From Paraburkholderia sediminicola (GTDB lineage: Bacteria > Pseudomonadota > Gammaproteobacteria > Burkholderiales > Burkholderiaceae): a stretch of 64,000 nt of DNA. The notes beneath the pieces were generated by a model that was given only the letters and a program-made list of their open reading frames with translations, was not told where the DNA came from and did not search any database. The first letter of the stretch is position 1, and each line of letters starts with the position of its first letter. The stretch lies in the NCBI RefSeq assembly GCF_902859805.1, contig NZ_CADIKC010000005.1, positions 434,001 through 498,000 on the forward strand. The letters are read 5' to 3'. The position numbers and the translations under genes are program-made. Shown one piece after another: positions 44,001 through 52,765 of the stretch.

Positions 44001-44759
44001 CTACTTGATCTGCGACAGCTTGCTCTGGGCTGACTGCGCGACATCCGAGCCACTGTACTGCGCGACGATCTGCTCCAGCGTCTTCTTGGCCGCAGCCTTC
44101 TGACCTTGCTCGAGCTGATTGTTCGCAATCGCCAGCAACGCCTCCGGCGCACGCGGATGCTGCGGATACTTGGCCACCACACCTTGCCAGGTCGCCGTCG
44201 AGCCCTTGTAGTCACGCAGCGCATACAGCGCGTTGCCGAGCCAGTACTGCGCGGTCGGCTGGTAAGGGCTGTTCGGAAACTTGGCGATGAAGCTGCGGAA
44301 CGACGCCGCCGCATTCTTGAAGTCGCCGTTGCGGAACTGCTGTGAAGCCGCGTTGAACGAATCGGTTTCACCCGGCTGCACCTCACCCTGGACGCCGTCC
44401 ACCGTCTGTTGCTGCGGCTCGAATTTCTTCAGCCGCGTGTCCAGATCGGTGTAGTAGTCCTTCTGCTGCTTTTGCAGCGTGGTGAGTTGGTTGCCCATAT
44501 CTTCGTTCTGCCCACGCAGCGTCGCGACCTGCTGATTCAGCTGATCGAGGCGGTTGGACTGATCGAGGATAGTGCGTTGTGCGGCCGACAGCTGGCTCGA
44601 CAGGCTATCGGTCTTCGAACGCAGATCGAGAATGGCCTGACGGGCCTGATCGTCGTCGAAGATGCCCGCATGAGCAGGCACAGCCGCGAAGGCCGTGCCC
44701 GCGACGCAGGCCGCTGCGGCAAACCGCAGCCAGGAGAAACGATGCGTCATTCGGCTCAT
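44001..44759 (-). CDS. cpoB: cell division coordinator CpoB (YbgF)
   Basis: 252-aa periplasmic protein. It has a Sec signal peptide (residues 1-32, ending VPAHA), a coiled coil (about 35-105, LRSKTDSLSSQLSAAQRTILDQSNRLDQL) and three C-terminal TPR repeats (SFNAASQQFRNGDFKNAAASFRSFI, YWLGNALYALRDYKGSTATW, LLAIANNQLEQGQKAAAKKTL). CpoB links PBP1B and Tol during septation. I start at the ATG at 44759; GTG at 44762 is adjacent. It is the last gene of the Tol-Pal operon, 10 nt after pal. Confidence 0.94.
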   Translation of the reverse strand: MSRMTHRFSWLRFAAAACVAGTAFAAVPAHAGIFDDDQARQAILDLRSKTDSLSSQLSAAQRTILDQSNRLDQLNQQVATLRGQNEDMGNQLTTLQKQQKDYYTDLDTRLKKFEPQQQTVDGVQGEVQPGETDSFNAASQQFRNGDFKNAAASFRSFIAKFPNSPYQPTAQYWLGNALYALRDYKGSTATWQGVVAKYPQHPRAPEALLAIANNQLEQGQKAAAKKTLEQIVAQYSGSDVAQSAQSKLSQIK

Positions 44760-44769
44760 CACCTGTTAC

Positions 44770-45279
44770 TTACTGTTGGTACACGAGGTCGGCGCGGCGG
44801 TTTTGTGCCCACGACGATTCGTCATGACCGGTCGCTTGCGGCTTTTCCTTGCCGAGGCTCACGGCTTCCATTTGCGAGTCCGTCACGCCCATCAGCGACA
44901 GCGAACGGCGAACCGCTTCTGCACGCTTCTGGCCGAGTGCCAGGTTGTATTCGCTGGTGCCGCGTTCGTCGGTGTTGCCCTGGATCAGGACGTGACGTTG
45001 CGGATGGCTCTTCAGGTATTGCGCGTGTTGTTGCAGCAGCGATTGATAGTCGTCCTTGACCGAGTAGCTGTCGAAGTCGAAGTAAATGCTGCGCTTGGCG
45101 AGCGGGCTGTTCGGATCGTTCAGCGGATCGACGTTGACCTGAGCGACATCGGTCGGATTCGGTTGCGTCGAAACTGCACCACCCTTGTTAGCGTTTTCGT
45201 CGAGCTTGACGCCCGAGTGACATGCGGCCAGCGCACCGACCATCAATACGGCAAATGCGAAACGAAGTTTTGACATCAT
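44770..45279 (-). CDS. pal: peptidoglycan-associated lipoprotein Pal
   Basis: 169-aa outer-membrane lipoprotein. The lipobox LAAC is at about residues 17-20 after a short hydrophobic signal. The OmpA-like peptidoglycan-binding domain has IYFDFDSYSVKDDYQSLLQQHAQYL, VLIQGNTDERGTSEYNLALGQKRAEAVRRSL and ends RRADLVYQQ. ATG 45279 follows AGGAGAGTAACAAA; the longer frame to 45306 includes the ribosome site. Partner of TolB and CpoB. Confidence 0.97.
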   Translation of the reverse strand: MMSKLRFAFAVLMVGALAACHSGVKLDENANKGGAVSTQPNPTDVAQVNVDPLNDPNSPLAKRSIYFDFDSYSVKDDYQSLLQQHAQYLKSHPQRHVLIQGNTDERGTSEYNLALGQKRAEAVRRSLSLMGVTDSQMEAVSLGKEKPQATGHDESSWAQNRRADLVYQQ

Positions 45280-45311
45280 TTTGTTACTCTCCTTGTGTTG
45301 TTGCATGAACG

Positions 45312-46604
45312 TTACTGCATAAACGGGCCCCAGGATGGCTCGCGTACGCTGCCACCCTGAACGGACAGGACCTGCCGAGTGCGACCGTCGGTCGATACTG
45401 CGGCCAACACGCCACGGCCGTTCACCTCTGTGGCGTAAAGAATGTACTGACCGTTCGCCGCGAAGCTCGGCGATTCGTCGTGTGTGGTGTCCGTCAGGCC
45501 TGTTGCCGTGTTGCCTTGCAGGTCCTGGATATACAGCTTGAAGCCGCCGCCGACGCGCGAGATGTAGGCGAGCTGCTTGCCGTCCGGGCTCACGCGCGGG
45601 CTGGTGTTGTAGCTGCCCGTGAAGGTCACGCGTTGCGCGGCGCCGGCGTTTTCGCCCTGGGCCGACATCTTGTAGATCTGCGGTTGACCGCCGCGGTCGC
45701 TGGTGAAATAGATCGACTGACCGTCAGGAGAGAAGCACGGTTCGGTGTCGATAGAGCTGCCTTGCGTCAGACGCCGCAGGCCGCTGCCGTCCGCATTGAC
45801 GGCGAAAATCTGCGTGTTGCCTGTGCGTGAGAGCGCGACGGCCAGCGTGCGGCCATCCGGCGACCATGCCGGCGCACTGTTGTTACCCTTCTGGTCCGAT
45901 ACGACCACGCGACGGCCCGTAGGCAGATCGTGGATGTAGACGATCGGCTTCTTCTTTTCGAACGAAACGTAAGCGACCTTTGTGCCGTCAGGCGACCAGG
46001 CGGGCGAGATGATCGGCTCGGGGCTCGACAGCGCGATGTGCGCGTCCTGGCCGTCCGAATCGGAGATCTGCAACTGATAACGGCCACCGGTCTTGATGAC
46101 GTACGAGAGGCGCGTGGCGAACACACCGCGGCCGCCCATCAGCTTCGCGTAGATATAGTCCGCGACTTTGTGCGCGCTCATGCGCAAGCCGCTTTCCGGG
46201 CTCACCAGCACGAGGCCGCCCAGGCTTTCGCCCTTGACGGTGTCGTACAGTTTGAAGCGCACTTCGTACTGGCCGTTCGGCAAGCGGTTGACGCTGCCTG
46301 ACACGAACGCGTTGGCGCCCTTGGCCTTCCAGCTGCCGAGGTCGACGGAATCGGTTTCTGCGACCGGCGTGCTGCCCGCGTCGATATTCGTGAATTTGCC
46401 GCTGCGTTGCAGATCCTGACGCACGATCGTACTGACCTGCTGCGGCGAGTTCGCTTCATTGGCGAAATTCGCCGTTGCGATCGGAAACTGGGTGGACCCG
46501 ACGCCTGTCACGAGGACGTTGAGTTGTGCGTGGGCGGCGCCGCCGACGGCGATCAGGCACGATGCTACGAGTGTCCGCAGGCCTAGCTTGGTCATCAAAC
46601 TCAT
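45312..46604 (-). CDS. tolB: Tol-Pal system beta-propeller protein TolB
   Basis: 430-aa periplasmic protein. Signal peptide (residues 1-27, ending AAHAQ), N-terminal alpha/beta domain, then a six-bladed beta-propeller built from repeats such as SPAWSPDGTKVAYVSFE, APAWSPDGRTLAVALS and EPCFSPDGQSIYFTSD. TolB binds Pal and is engaged by TolA during outer-membrane constriction. ATG 46604 gives a normal signal peptide. Confidence 0.97.
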   Translation of the reverse strand: MSLMTKLGLRTLVASCLIAVGGAAHAQLNVLVTGVGSTQFPIATANFANEANSPQQVSTIVRQDLQRSGKFTNIDAGSTPVAETDSVDLGSWKAKGANAFVSGSVNRLPNGQYEVRFKLYDTVKGESLGGLVLVSPESGLRMSAHKVADYIYAKLMGGRGVFATRLSYVIKTGGRYQLQISDSDGQDAHIALSSPEPIISPAWSPDGTKVAYVSFEKKKPIVYIHDLPTGRRVVVSDQKGNNSAPAWSPDGRTLAVALSRTGNTQIFAVNADGSGLRRLTQGSSIDTEPCFSPDGQSIYFTSDRGGQPQIYKMSAQGENAGAAQRVTFTGSYNTSPRVSPDGKQLAYISRVGGGFKLYIQDLQGNTATGLTDTTHDESPSFAANGQYILYATEVNGRGVLAAVSTDGRTRQVLSVQGGSVREPSWGPFMQ

Positions 46605-46743
46605 GCTGAATGGTTTCCCCAAAAACGGTTTTACTAACACTTCATGACAGCAGAGAGACCCGAAAACAACTAATTCGTTCCCGGGTGCGCCGCGCTGGGC
46701 GGGGCGCGGCGTCTGCTGTCAACTGACTGTCAAACTGTTGCAA

Positions 46744-47736
46744 TCAACCTGCCGGGCGCAACGTAATCTTGAAGCTGGTTGGCGTCTTCCCGTCGATGTC
46801 CTGAGGCATCGGATTGGAACGCTGGACGGCCCGCAACGCCGCATCGTCCCACGCCGGGTTACCGCTGCTGTGCGCGATCTGCGCGTCCAGCAACGTGCCT
46901 GTCGGCGAGCAGCGCACGGAGATGACGGTCTCCAGACCTTCCGTTTCGCCACCCCACGAGATGTTCGGACGCACCACACGGCGCACCTTGTCCGCGTAAC
47001 CCGGCGATGTCGCCGTGCCACCCGAGCCGCTACCCGTGCCGCTCTTCGCTAGTCCATTGCCGGTCGAGCCAGGTGCGCCTGCAGAACCTTGCATCTGGGC
47101 AAGCCGCGCACGACGCTCCGCATCCAGCTTCTTGGCTTGCGCCGCTGCATCGGCCTGCGCCTTGGCCTTCGCTGCTTTCTGCGCATCGGCCTTCTTCTGC
47201 GCCTCAGCGTCGGCCTGTTTCTGCTGTTCCTGCTGCTGCTTCTGCTGATCGGCCAATTGCTGTTGTTTCAGCTTGTCGGCCTGCTGCTGTTGCTGTTGTT
47301 GCAACTGTTTCTGCTTGGCAGCCGCGGCTTTTTGCGCAGCCTGATCGGCTGCCAGTTGCTGCTGGCGCTTCGCCTCGGCTTCCTGCTGGGCTTGCAGCTT
47401 CTGCTGACGCAGTTGCTCGGCCAGTTGCGCCTGACGGGCCGCTTCCTGCTGCTGGCGTTTCTTTTCCTGCAGCGCGATGTCGGCCTGTTCGTCCGGTAGC
47501 GGCGCGGCAGGGGCGACAGGAACGGGCGGCGGCGGGGGCGGGCGCGGAATCGCCGAATCCGGCACCTCGGTCCACAGTTCTGCTTCCGCGCCTTCAGGCG
47601 TGCTGTTCTGCCATTGAATGCCGTGATACAGGAAGAACCCGAGCAGCGCGTGCATCACCAGGGCGAACACAAAGGCTCGCCAGGTGCCGCGTTCACGCGG
47701 CGGCTGAAGCGGGTATTCGGAATTCTTGCGGATCAT
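46744..47736 (-). CDS. tolA: cell envelope integrity protein TolA
   Basis: 330-aa inner-membrane-anchored bridge. One TM helix (residues 22-40, AFVFALVMHALLGFFLYHG), a proline cluster, a long helical rod rich in Gln/Lys/Ala (about 75-215, QQQQQADKLKQQQLADQ), a Gly/Ser linker and the C-terminal TolA III/TonB-like domain (PNISWGGETEGLETVISVRCSPTGTLLDAQIAHSSGNPAWDDAALRAV). Its ATG overlaps the tolR stop by 4 nt. It transmits proton-motive force from TolQR to TolB/Pal. Confidence 0.96.
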   Translation of the reverse strand: MIRKNSEYPLQPPRERGTWRAFVFALVMHALLGFFLYHGIQWQNSTPEGAEAELWTEVPDSAIPRPPPPPPVPVAPAAPLPDEQADIALQEKKRQQQEAARQAQLAEQLRQQKLQAQQEAEAKRQQQLAADQAAQKAAAAKQKQLQQQQQQQADKLKQQQLADQQKQQQEQQKQADAEAQKKADAQKAAKAKAQADAAAQAKKLDAERRARLAQMQGSAGAPGSTGNGLAKSGTGSGSGGTATSPGYADKVRRVVRPNISWGGETEGLETVISVRCSPTGTLLDAQIAHSSGNPAWDDAALRAVQRSNPMPQDIDGKTPTSFKITLRPAG

Positions 47737-48176
47737 TGTGATTTGACGAGCAATCCAACGCGCTTGACACCTTGAGCTTTCAACTCGGACATCACGTTCA
47801 TCACGACTTCGTACTTCACGGTCTTGTCGGCGGCGATCACGACAGGCTGATCAGGGTGCGACTGCGCGCGGTCGGCGATAAAGCCGTGCAGATCGGCCTT
47901 GGTCATGTCTTCCTGCTGCTGCGCGCCCGCGTCATCCTTGTATTTGACGCTCATATTGCCGTCCGCGCGAATATTGACGATCACCGGCGGGGTCTGCTGC
48001 TGAGGCGCGGCGCCGCCGACGGTCGGCAGATTGACGATCGACGGGGCGACGAGCGGCGCAGTCACCATGAAGATCACGAGTAGCACGAGCATCACGTCGA
48101 TGTACGGCACGACGTTGATGTCGGCCATCGCGCGGCGCTGACGGGAGCCGCGCATGCTGGAGGAAGAGCCTGCCAT
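47733..48176 (-). CDS. tolR: Tol-Pal system protein TolR (ExbD family)
   Basis: 147-aa inner-membrane protein with one TM helix (VVPYIDVMLVLLVIFMVTAPL) that carries the essential proton-path Asp, followed by a periplasmic domain. Forms the proton channel with TolQ. The start lies 10 nt after tolQ and the stop overlaps tolA by 4 nt. Confidence 0.96.
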   Translation of the reverse strand: MAGSSSSMRGSRQRRAMADINVVPYIDVMLVLLVIFMVTAPLVAPSIVNLPTVGGAAPQQQTPPVIVNIRADGNMSVKYKDDAGAQQQEDMTKADLHGFIADRAQSHPDQPVVIAADKTVKYEVVMNVMSELKAQGVKRVGLLVKSQ

Positions 48177-48186
48177 CGTGGACTCC

Positions 48187-48864
48187 TTACTGTGCCTGGC
48201 GCTGCAGAATGTTCGAGAATTCTTCGATGAAGGTCTCGAAGCGGATCGCCAGACGGTCGATGTCGTGTGCGTAGCGGTTGTAGGCGACCACGGCCGGAAT
48301 CGCGGCGAACAGGCCGATTGCGGTGGCGGTCAGTGCTTCGGCAATACCGGGAGCGACGTTCGCAAGCGTAGCCTGCTGCACGTTGGCAAGGCCGCGGAAC
48401 GCGTTCATGATCCCCCACACCGTGCCGAACAGACCGATATACGGGCTGACCGAGCCGACCGATGCGAGAAACGCCAGGTTTGCCTCGAGCACGTCCATTT
48501 CACGCTGGAACGCGGCGCGCATGGCGCGGCGCGCGCCGTCGAGAATCGCGCCTGAATCGTTCAGGCGTTTTTCCTTGCCCTTCAGGAATTCGCGCATGCC
48601 GGACTCGAAAATCCGTTCCAGTGCGCCGATCGTGTGGCGATTGTTGGCGGCGCTCTGGTAGAGCGCCTGCAGGTCGCCACCCGACCAGAAATCGCGTTCG
48701 AAGCGTTCAGTTTGCGCGCGCGCCCGGCGGATCGCAAACCACTTGCGGAAGATGAAGGTCCACGACAACAGCGACAGCAGAAGCAGCAGCGCCATGACGG
48801 CCTGCGCCAGCAGGCTCGCATTGAGTACGAGAGAAACGATCGACAGATCTTGTGTAGTGTTCAT
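48187..48864 (-). CDS. tolQ: Tol-Pal system protein TolQ (ExbB/MotA family)
   Basis: 225-aa three-helix membrane protein. TM1 (residues 16-38), a large cytoplasmic loop, and the TM2/TM3 hairpin (SVSPYIGLFGTVWGIMNAF; ALTATAIGLFAAIPAVVAYN) that is diagnostic of the family. It lies 155 nt after ybgC, further apart than the other genes in the operon. Confidence 0.96.
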   Translation of the reverse strand: MNTTQDLSIVSLVLNASLLAQAVMALLLLLSLLSWTFIFRKWFAIRRARAQTERFERDFWSGGDLQALYQSAANNRHTIGALERIFESGMREFLKGKEKRLNDSGAILDGARRAMRAAFQREMDVLEANLAFLASVGSVSPYIGLFGTVWGIMNAFRGLANVQQATLANVAPGIAEALTATAIGLFAAIPAVVAYNRYAHDIDRLAIRFETFIEEFSNILQRQAQ

Positions 48865-49019
48865 AAAGGTTCGTTTTAACGTCCCGGAAGGGGGCGTCCG
48901 GCTGCAAGGTCACTCGAAGCTTGCCGTGAGCAAAACGGAAGCATCGGCGATATTGCAAGCCGAACCATGCTTTGTGTTGCTTGATCGATACGAGTTCACT
49001 GGCCCCGTAACAACGGGGT

Positions 49020-49490
49020 TCAGTCGTTGTCCGTTGACATGCCACCGTCGTTCGCGCCCGGACCGCGCCGCAACGCCGCGAGAACGGGCGGAGGAATCGC
49101 GACCGGCCGCAGCGCAATGCGCTCGACGCAGCCGACCCGGATGGAACCGGTAGCAAGCAGCGTGCCGTCCCGCCACGCTTCCTGCGCAAAATCGACAGAC
49201 GCGCGGCCAAGACGTTCAATTCGGCTCACCACTTTGACGACATCGTCGAGCCGGGCCGGTGCCCGATAGTCGACTGCGGTGCTGCGCACGATGAAGATTG
49301 CACCCGATTCGCCGGCGAGACGGTTCTGGTCGACGCCGCACGCGCGTAGCCATTCGGTGCGCGCACGTTCGAAAAACTTCAGATAATTCGCGTAAAACAC
49401 GATGCCGCCGGCGTCGGTATCTTCGTAGTACACGCGGATTGGCCACGTGAACCCGATTTCCGTGCCGGGCTGGCTGGTCGACATATTCAT
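49020..49490 (-). CDS. ybgC: Tol-Pal-associated acyl-CoA thioesterase YbgC
   Basis: 156-aa hot-dog fold thioesterase. The active-site segment VYYEDTDAGGIVFYANYLKFFERARTEWLR includes the catalytic Asp. YbgC acts on short- or long-chain acyl-CoA/ACP and heads the Tol-Pal operon. Start set at ATG 49490 (MNMSTSQ); the ATG at 49484 is equally possible, as no clear ribosome site is seen. The C-terminal 20 residues are Gly/Pro-rich. Confidence 0.92.
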   Translation of the reverse strand: MNMSTSQPGTEIGFTWPIRVYYEDTDAGGIVFYANYLKFFERARTEWLRACGVDQNRLAGESGAIFIVRSTAVDYRAPARLDDVVKVVSRIERLGRASVDFAQEAWRDGTLLATGSIRVGCVERIALRPVAIPPPVLAALRRGPGANDGGMSTDND

Positions 49491-49569
49491 GCGGCGCATT
49501 TTACCGGAACGCACACCCGGAGGTCTGTTTCAAGATGTGCGCCCCGTCTGGCGGGCCTCAGCCGGGAAT

Positions 49570-50316
49570 TCAGCCGCGATGAACGGACAAAGCGGAGAAG
49601 GATTGGGCCACCGGCATCAGTTCGATCGTGTTGATGTTGACGTGCGCAGGACGCGTGGCGATCCAGTAGATCGAGTCGGCGATATCTTCGGGTGTCAGCG
49701 GTTGTACGTTCTCGTACATCTTGGCCGCTTTTTCGTCGTTGCCGCGGAAACGCACGTTCGAGAACTCGGTGCCGCCGCACAGGCCTGGCTCGATGTCGGT
49801 CACGCGCAGTGCCGTGCCGGCCAGATCGGCCCGCAGATTCAGACTGAACTGACGCACGAACGCCTTGGTTGCGCCGTACACGTTACCGCCCGCGTAAGGC
49901 CAGCTGCCGGCTGCCGAGCCCAGATTGAAAATGTGCCCGCGGTTGCGCTCCACCATGCCGGGCAGGAGTGCATGCGTGACCTGCACAAGGCCCGTGCAGT
50001 TGGTCTCGATCATGGTGTTCCACTCGTCCAGACTCGCTCTTTGCGCCGGCTCGATGCCAAGCGCGAGGCCGGCGTTATTGACCAGCACGTCGAGTGCGGC
50101 GAAATCGGCGGGCAGCGAGGCAGGCACGGCCTCGACGGCGGCGCGGTCGCGCACGTCGAGTTCATACGGCAGAAGGGCGTCGCCGAGTTCGTCGGCGAGT
50201 GCCTGCAGGCGGTCCTTGCGGCGCGCAGTGGCGACGACGCGATGGCCGCCCTTGACGAAAGCACGAGCGATAGCGGCGCCAAATCCTGCGGACGCTCCGG
50301 TGACGAACACGATCAT
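49570..50316 (-). CDS. short-chain dehydrogenase/reductase (YdfG-like)
   Basis: 248-aa classical SDR. The nucleotide motif is VTGASAGFGAAIARAF (residues 5-20), followed by NNAGLAL, the catalytic Ser (NLGSAAGSWPY) and YGATK (YxxxK). The overall sequence resembles YdfG, an NADP-dependent 3-hydroxy acid (e.g. L-allo-threonine, serine) dehydrogenase. ATG 50316 is preceded by AGGGAA. The same reading frame continues open for 2.3 kb upstream against glyA and nrdR, which is a GC-bias artefact. Confidence 0.9.
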   Translation of the reverse strand: MIVFVTGASAGFGAAIARAFVKGGHRVVATARRKDRLQALADELGDALLPYELDVRDRAAVEAVPASLPADFAALDVLVNNAGLALGIEPAQRASLDEWNTMIETNCTGLVQVTHALLPGMVERNRGHIFNLGSAAGSWPYAGGNVYGATKAFVRQFSLNLRADLAGTALRVTDIEPGLCGGTEFSNVRFRGNDEKAAKMYENVQPLTPEDIADSIYWIATRPAHVNINTIELMPVAQSFSALSVHRG

Positions 50317-50518
50317 TGCAGTTCCCTGGTTGGTAAGAGAGAAAGGCCCCAAGCCTACTTCCAATGCGGCGCTGCGGCAAGGATGAACCAGCCGCACGAG
50401 CGGCTGCGGCAGTGACGCGCAGCGGGTGGCGGGCGAGTTTTCGTCAGACGTTTGCGCGCCCCTCGCAGCGGCGTCAGGACCGGTTTCCCGAGCGCCCGCC
50501 GGTCCGGCAGGAAGCCGG

Positions 50519-50547
50519 TTGCCTATTCGATCCTCTTCCAATAAACT
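50519..50547 (+). promoter_or_regulatory. glyA promoter
   Basis: TTGCCT (50519-50524), a 17-nt spacer and TAAACT (50542-50547). It would start transcription near 50555, a few bases before the ZTP aptamer. Confidence 0.5.
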
Positions 50548-50558
50548 AACGCGCTCAT

Positions 50559-50658
50559 CCCTGCGTGACTGGCGATAGAACCGATTCGAGCAATCGGGTT
50601 CAAGGTGGAGCAACCCACCGTGAAGCGCAGGGAGCCGTTTTGCCGTTCGCCTGGGCAG
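50559..50658 (+). promoter_or_regulatory. ZTP (pfl) riboswitch upstream of glyA
   Basis: The conserved ZTP aptamer elements appear in order. P1 is CCCTGCG (50559-50565) with CGCAGGG (50626-50632). Then come TGACTGGCG (50566-50574) with the GGCG that forms the pseudoknot, the P2-type hairpin GGTGG/CCACC (50604-50608 / 50615-50619), GGGAGC, a short P3 (GCCG-TTTT-GCCG region) and the hallmark CGCCTGGGCA (50648-50657) whose CGCC pairs with GGCG. The riboswitch senses ZTP/ZMP, a marker of 10-formyl-THF shortage, and turns on one-carbon genes. The 170-nt remainder to the ATG shows no U-run terminator, so control may be translational. Confidence 0.9.
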
Positions 50659-50829
50659 CCGTGATCCGCGCGCATTGATCTGCGCTGACGGTGGCTGTCC
50701 TGCCTCGCGTGTGCGGCGACTCTCCATCCGCCACGTCAGGGCTGGCCCAGCTGCCAGCAGCGCTGCGTACCCTCTACGCAAGATTCGGCGCACGATCCGG
50801 TCAACCTGAACACACTCAACGGAATCCGT

Positions 50830-52077
50830 ATGTTTGATAGAGCCCAAAGCACCATCGCCAACGTCGATCCTGAACTCTGGAAGGTCATCGAGCAGGAAAA
50901 CCGCCGTCAGGAAGAGCACATCGAACTGATCGCGTCGGAAAACTACACGAGCCCGGCCGTGATGGCTGCGCAAGGCTCGCAACTCACCAACAAGTACGCC
51001 GAAGGGTATCCGGGCAAGCGCTACTACGGCGGTTGCGAATTCGTCGACGTCGCCGAGCAACTGGCGATCGACCGCGTGAAGCAACTGTTCGGCGCCGAAG
51101 CCGCCAACGTGCAGCCGAATTCCGGCTCGCAGGCGAACCAGGGCGTGTTCTTCGCCATGCTCAAGCCGGGCGACACGATCATGGGTATGAGCCTCGCGCA
51201 CGGCGGTCACCTCACGCACGGTTCGCCGGTCAACATGTCGGGCAAGTGGTTCAACGTGGTGAGCTATGGCCTGAACGAAGCCGAAGACATCGACTACGAC
51301 GCTGCCGAGAAGCTGGCCCAGGAACACAAGCCGAAGCTGATCGTGGCCGGTGCATCGGCGTTTTCGCTGCGCATCGACTTCGAACGGATGTCGAAGATCG
51401 CCAAGTCGGTCGGCGCGTATTTCATGGTCGACATGGCGCACTATGCCGGCCTCGTCGCCGCCGGCGTCTACCCGAACCCGGTGCCGCACGCCGATTTCGT
51501 CACCACCACCACGCACAAGAGCCTGCGCGGCCCGCGCGGCGGCGTGATCCTGATGAAGGCCGAGTTCGAAAAGCAGATCAATTCGGCAATTTTCCCGGGC
51601 ATTCAAGGTGGTCCGCTGATGCACGTGATCGCCGGCAAGGCTGTGGCGTTCAAGGAAGCACTGTCGCCGGAGTTCAAGGCGTATCAGCAACAGGTCGTGG
51701 AGAACGCGCGCGTGCTGGCTGAGACGCTGGTCAAGCGCGGGCTGCGTATCGTGTCTGGCCGCACTGAAAGCCACGTGATGCTGGTCGACCTGCGTGCGAA
51801 GAAGATCACCGGCAAGGCAGCGGAAGCGGCGCTCGGCGCGGCACATATCACGGTCAACAAGAACGCGATTCCGAACGACCCGGAAAAGCCGTTCGTCACG
51901 AGCGGTGTGCGTCTCGGCTCGCCGGCCATGACCACGCGTGGCTTCGGTGTCAAGGAAGCGGAGCAGGTGGGTAACCTGATCGCCGACGTGCTGGACAACC
52001 CGGAAGACGCAGCCACGATCGAACGCGTGCGCGCGCAAGTGGCCGAGCTGACCCAGCGCTTCCCGGTTTACCGCTAA
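50830..52077 (+). CDS. glyA: serine hydroxymethyltransferase
   Basis: 415-aa PLP enzyme converting serine + THF to glycine + methylene-THF. It has ELIASENYTSPAVMAAQGS, NKYAEGYPGKRYYGGCE, NVQPNSGSQAN, VDMAHYAGLVAAGVYPNP and the PLP-lysine motif VTTTTHKSLRGPRGG. Length and codon use are normal for a highly expressed gene. It is preceded by the ZTP riboswitch and followed after 6 nt by nrdR, the usual glyA-nrdR pair. Confidence 0.98.
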   Translation: MFDRAQSTIANVDPELWKVIEQENRRQEEHIELIASENYTSPAVMAAQGSQLTNKYAEGYPGKRYYGGCEFVDVAEQLAIDRVKQLFGAEAANVQPNSGSQANQGVFFAMLKPGDTIMGMSLAHGGHLTHGSPVNMSGKWFNVVSYGLNEAEDIDYDAAEKLAQEHKPKLIVAGASAFSLRIDFERMSKIAKSVGAYFMVDMAHYAGLVAAGVYPNPVPHADFVTTTTHKSLRGPRGGVILMKAEFEKQINSAIFPGIQGGPLMHVIAGKAVAFKEALSPEFKAYQQQVVENARVLAETLVKRGLRIVSGRTESHVMLVDLRAKKITGKAAEAALGAAHITVNKNAIPNDPEKPFVTSGVRLGSPAMTTRGFGVKEAEQVGNLIADVLDNPEDAATIERVRAQVAELTQRFPVYR

Positions 52078-52083
52078 GCCGCC

Positions 52084-52566
52084 ATGCATTGCCCCTTCTG
52101 CCGTCACGCCGATACGCAAGTTGTGGATTCCCGCGTATCCGAAGACGGCGCGACGATTCGTCGGCGCCGCCGCTGCCCGGCCTGCGACAAACGTTTCACG
52201 ACGTATGAGCGGGTCGAGCTGGCGTTGCCGTCGGTCGTCAAGAAGGACGGCAGCCGCACGGAATTCGATCGCCGCAAGATCGTCGCAAGCATGCAACTGG
52301 CGCTGCGCAAGCGCCCGGTGGCGGCGGACGCGATCGACGCGGCAGTCGCCCGCATCGAGTATCAACTGCTCGGCAGTGGCGAGCGTGAGGTGCGCAGCGA
52401 GCGCCTCGGCGAACTCGTGATGAACGAGTTGCGTGCGCTCGATACGATTGCCTATGTTCGTTTCGCCTCTGTCTACCGGCGCTTCGAAGACGTCTCCGAA
52501 TTCGAGGACGTGATCGAAGAATTTCGCCGAGCCTCTTCTCCTCCCAAGCCGTCCCGCAAGCGCTGA
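52084..52566 (+). CDS. nrdR: transcriptional repressor NrdR
   Basis: 160-aa ATP/dATP-sensing repressor of ribonucleotide reductase genes. Zinc ribbon at residues 3-34 (CPFC...CPACDKRF) followed by the ATP-cone (VVKKDGSRTEFDRRKIVASMQLALRKRP). It is translated 6 nt after glyA and is probably co-transcribed. No NrdR-box target gene lies in the window. Confidence 0.97.
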   Translation: MHCPFCRHADTQVVDSRVSEDGATIRRRRRCPACDKRFTTYERVELALPSVVKKDGSRTEFDRRKIVASMQLALRKRPVAADAIDAAVARIEYQLLGSGEREVRSERLGELVMNELRALDTIAYVRFASVYRRFEDVSEFEDVIEEFRRASSPPKPSRKR

Positions 52567-52765
52567 TTGCTGTCGCGCCTGAAATTGCGCGCCAGGTTCT
52601 GTTTTCCGCTGCGTAGCTTTGCGCATCTCCATCTCCGCTCCCGTTATGGTTCGTCACGCGTGCATTTTTGCGTGGGATAGCGTCTGAGTGCCACCTGGCC
52701 GTTCGGCCGATTGTTGACCTGCCTGCGAATCGCTAGATTGGCTGCATGCTTCGAAACGATCAGGG

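Noticed and set aside
50317..52632. 2.3-kb open frame on the minus strand opposite glyA and nrdR, continuous with the SDR gene
   Set aside because: It mirrors the codon positions of glyA, has no homology-like motifs or ribosome site, and the SDR has its own good start at 50316; a GC-skewed shadow.
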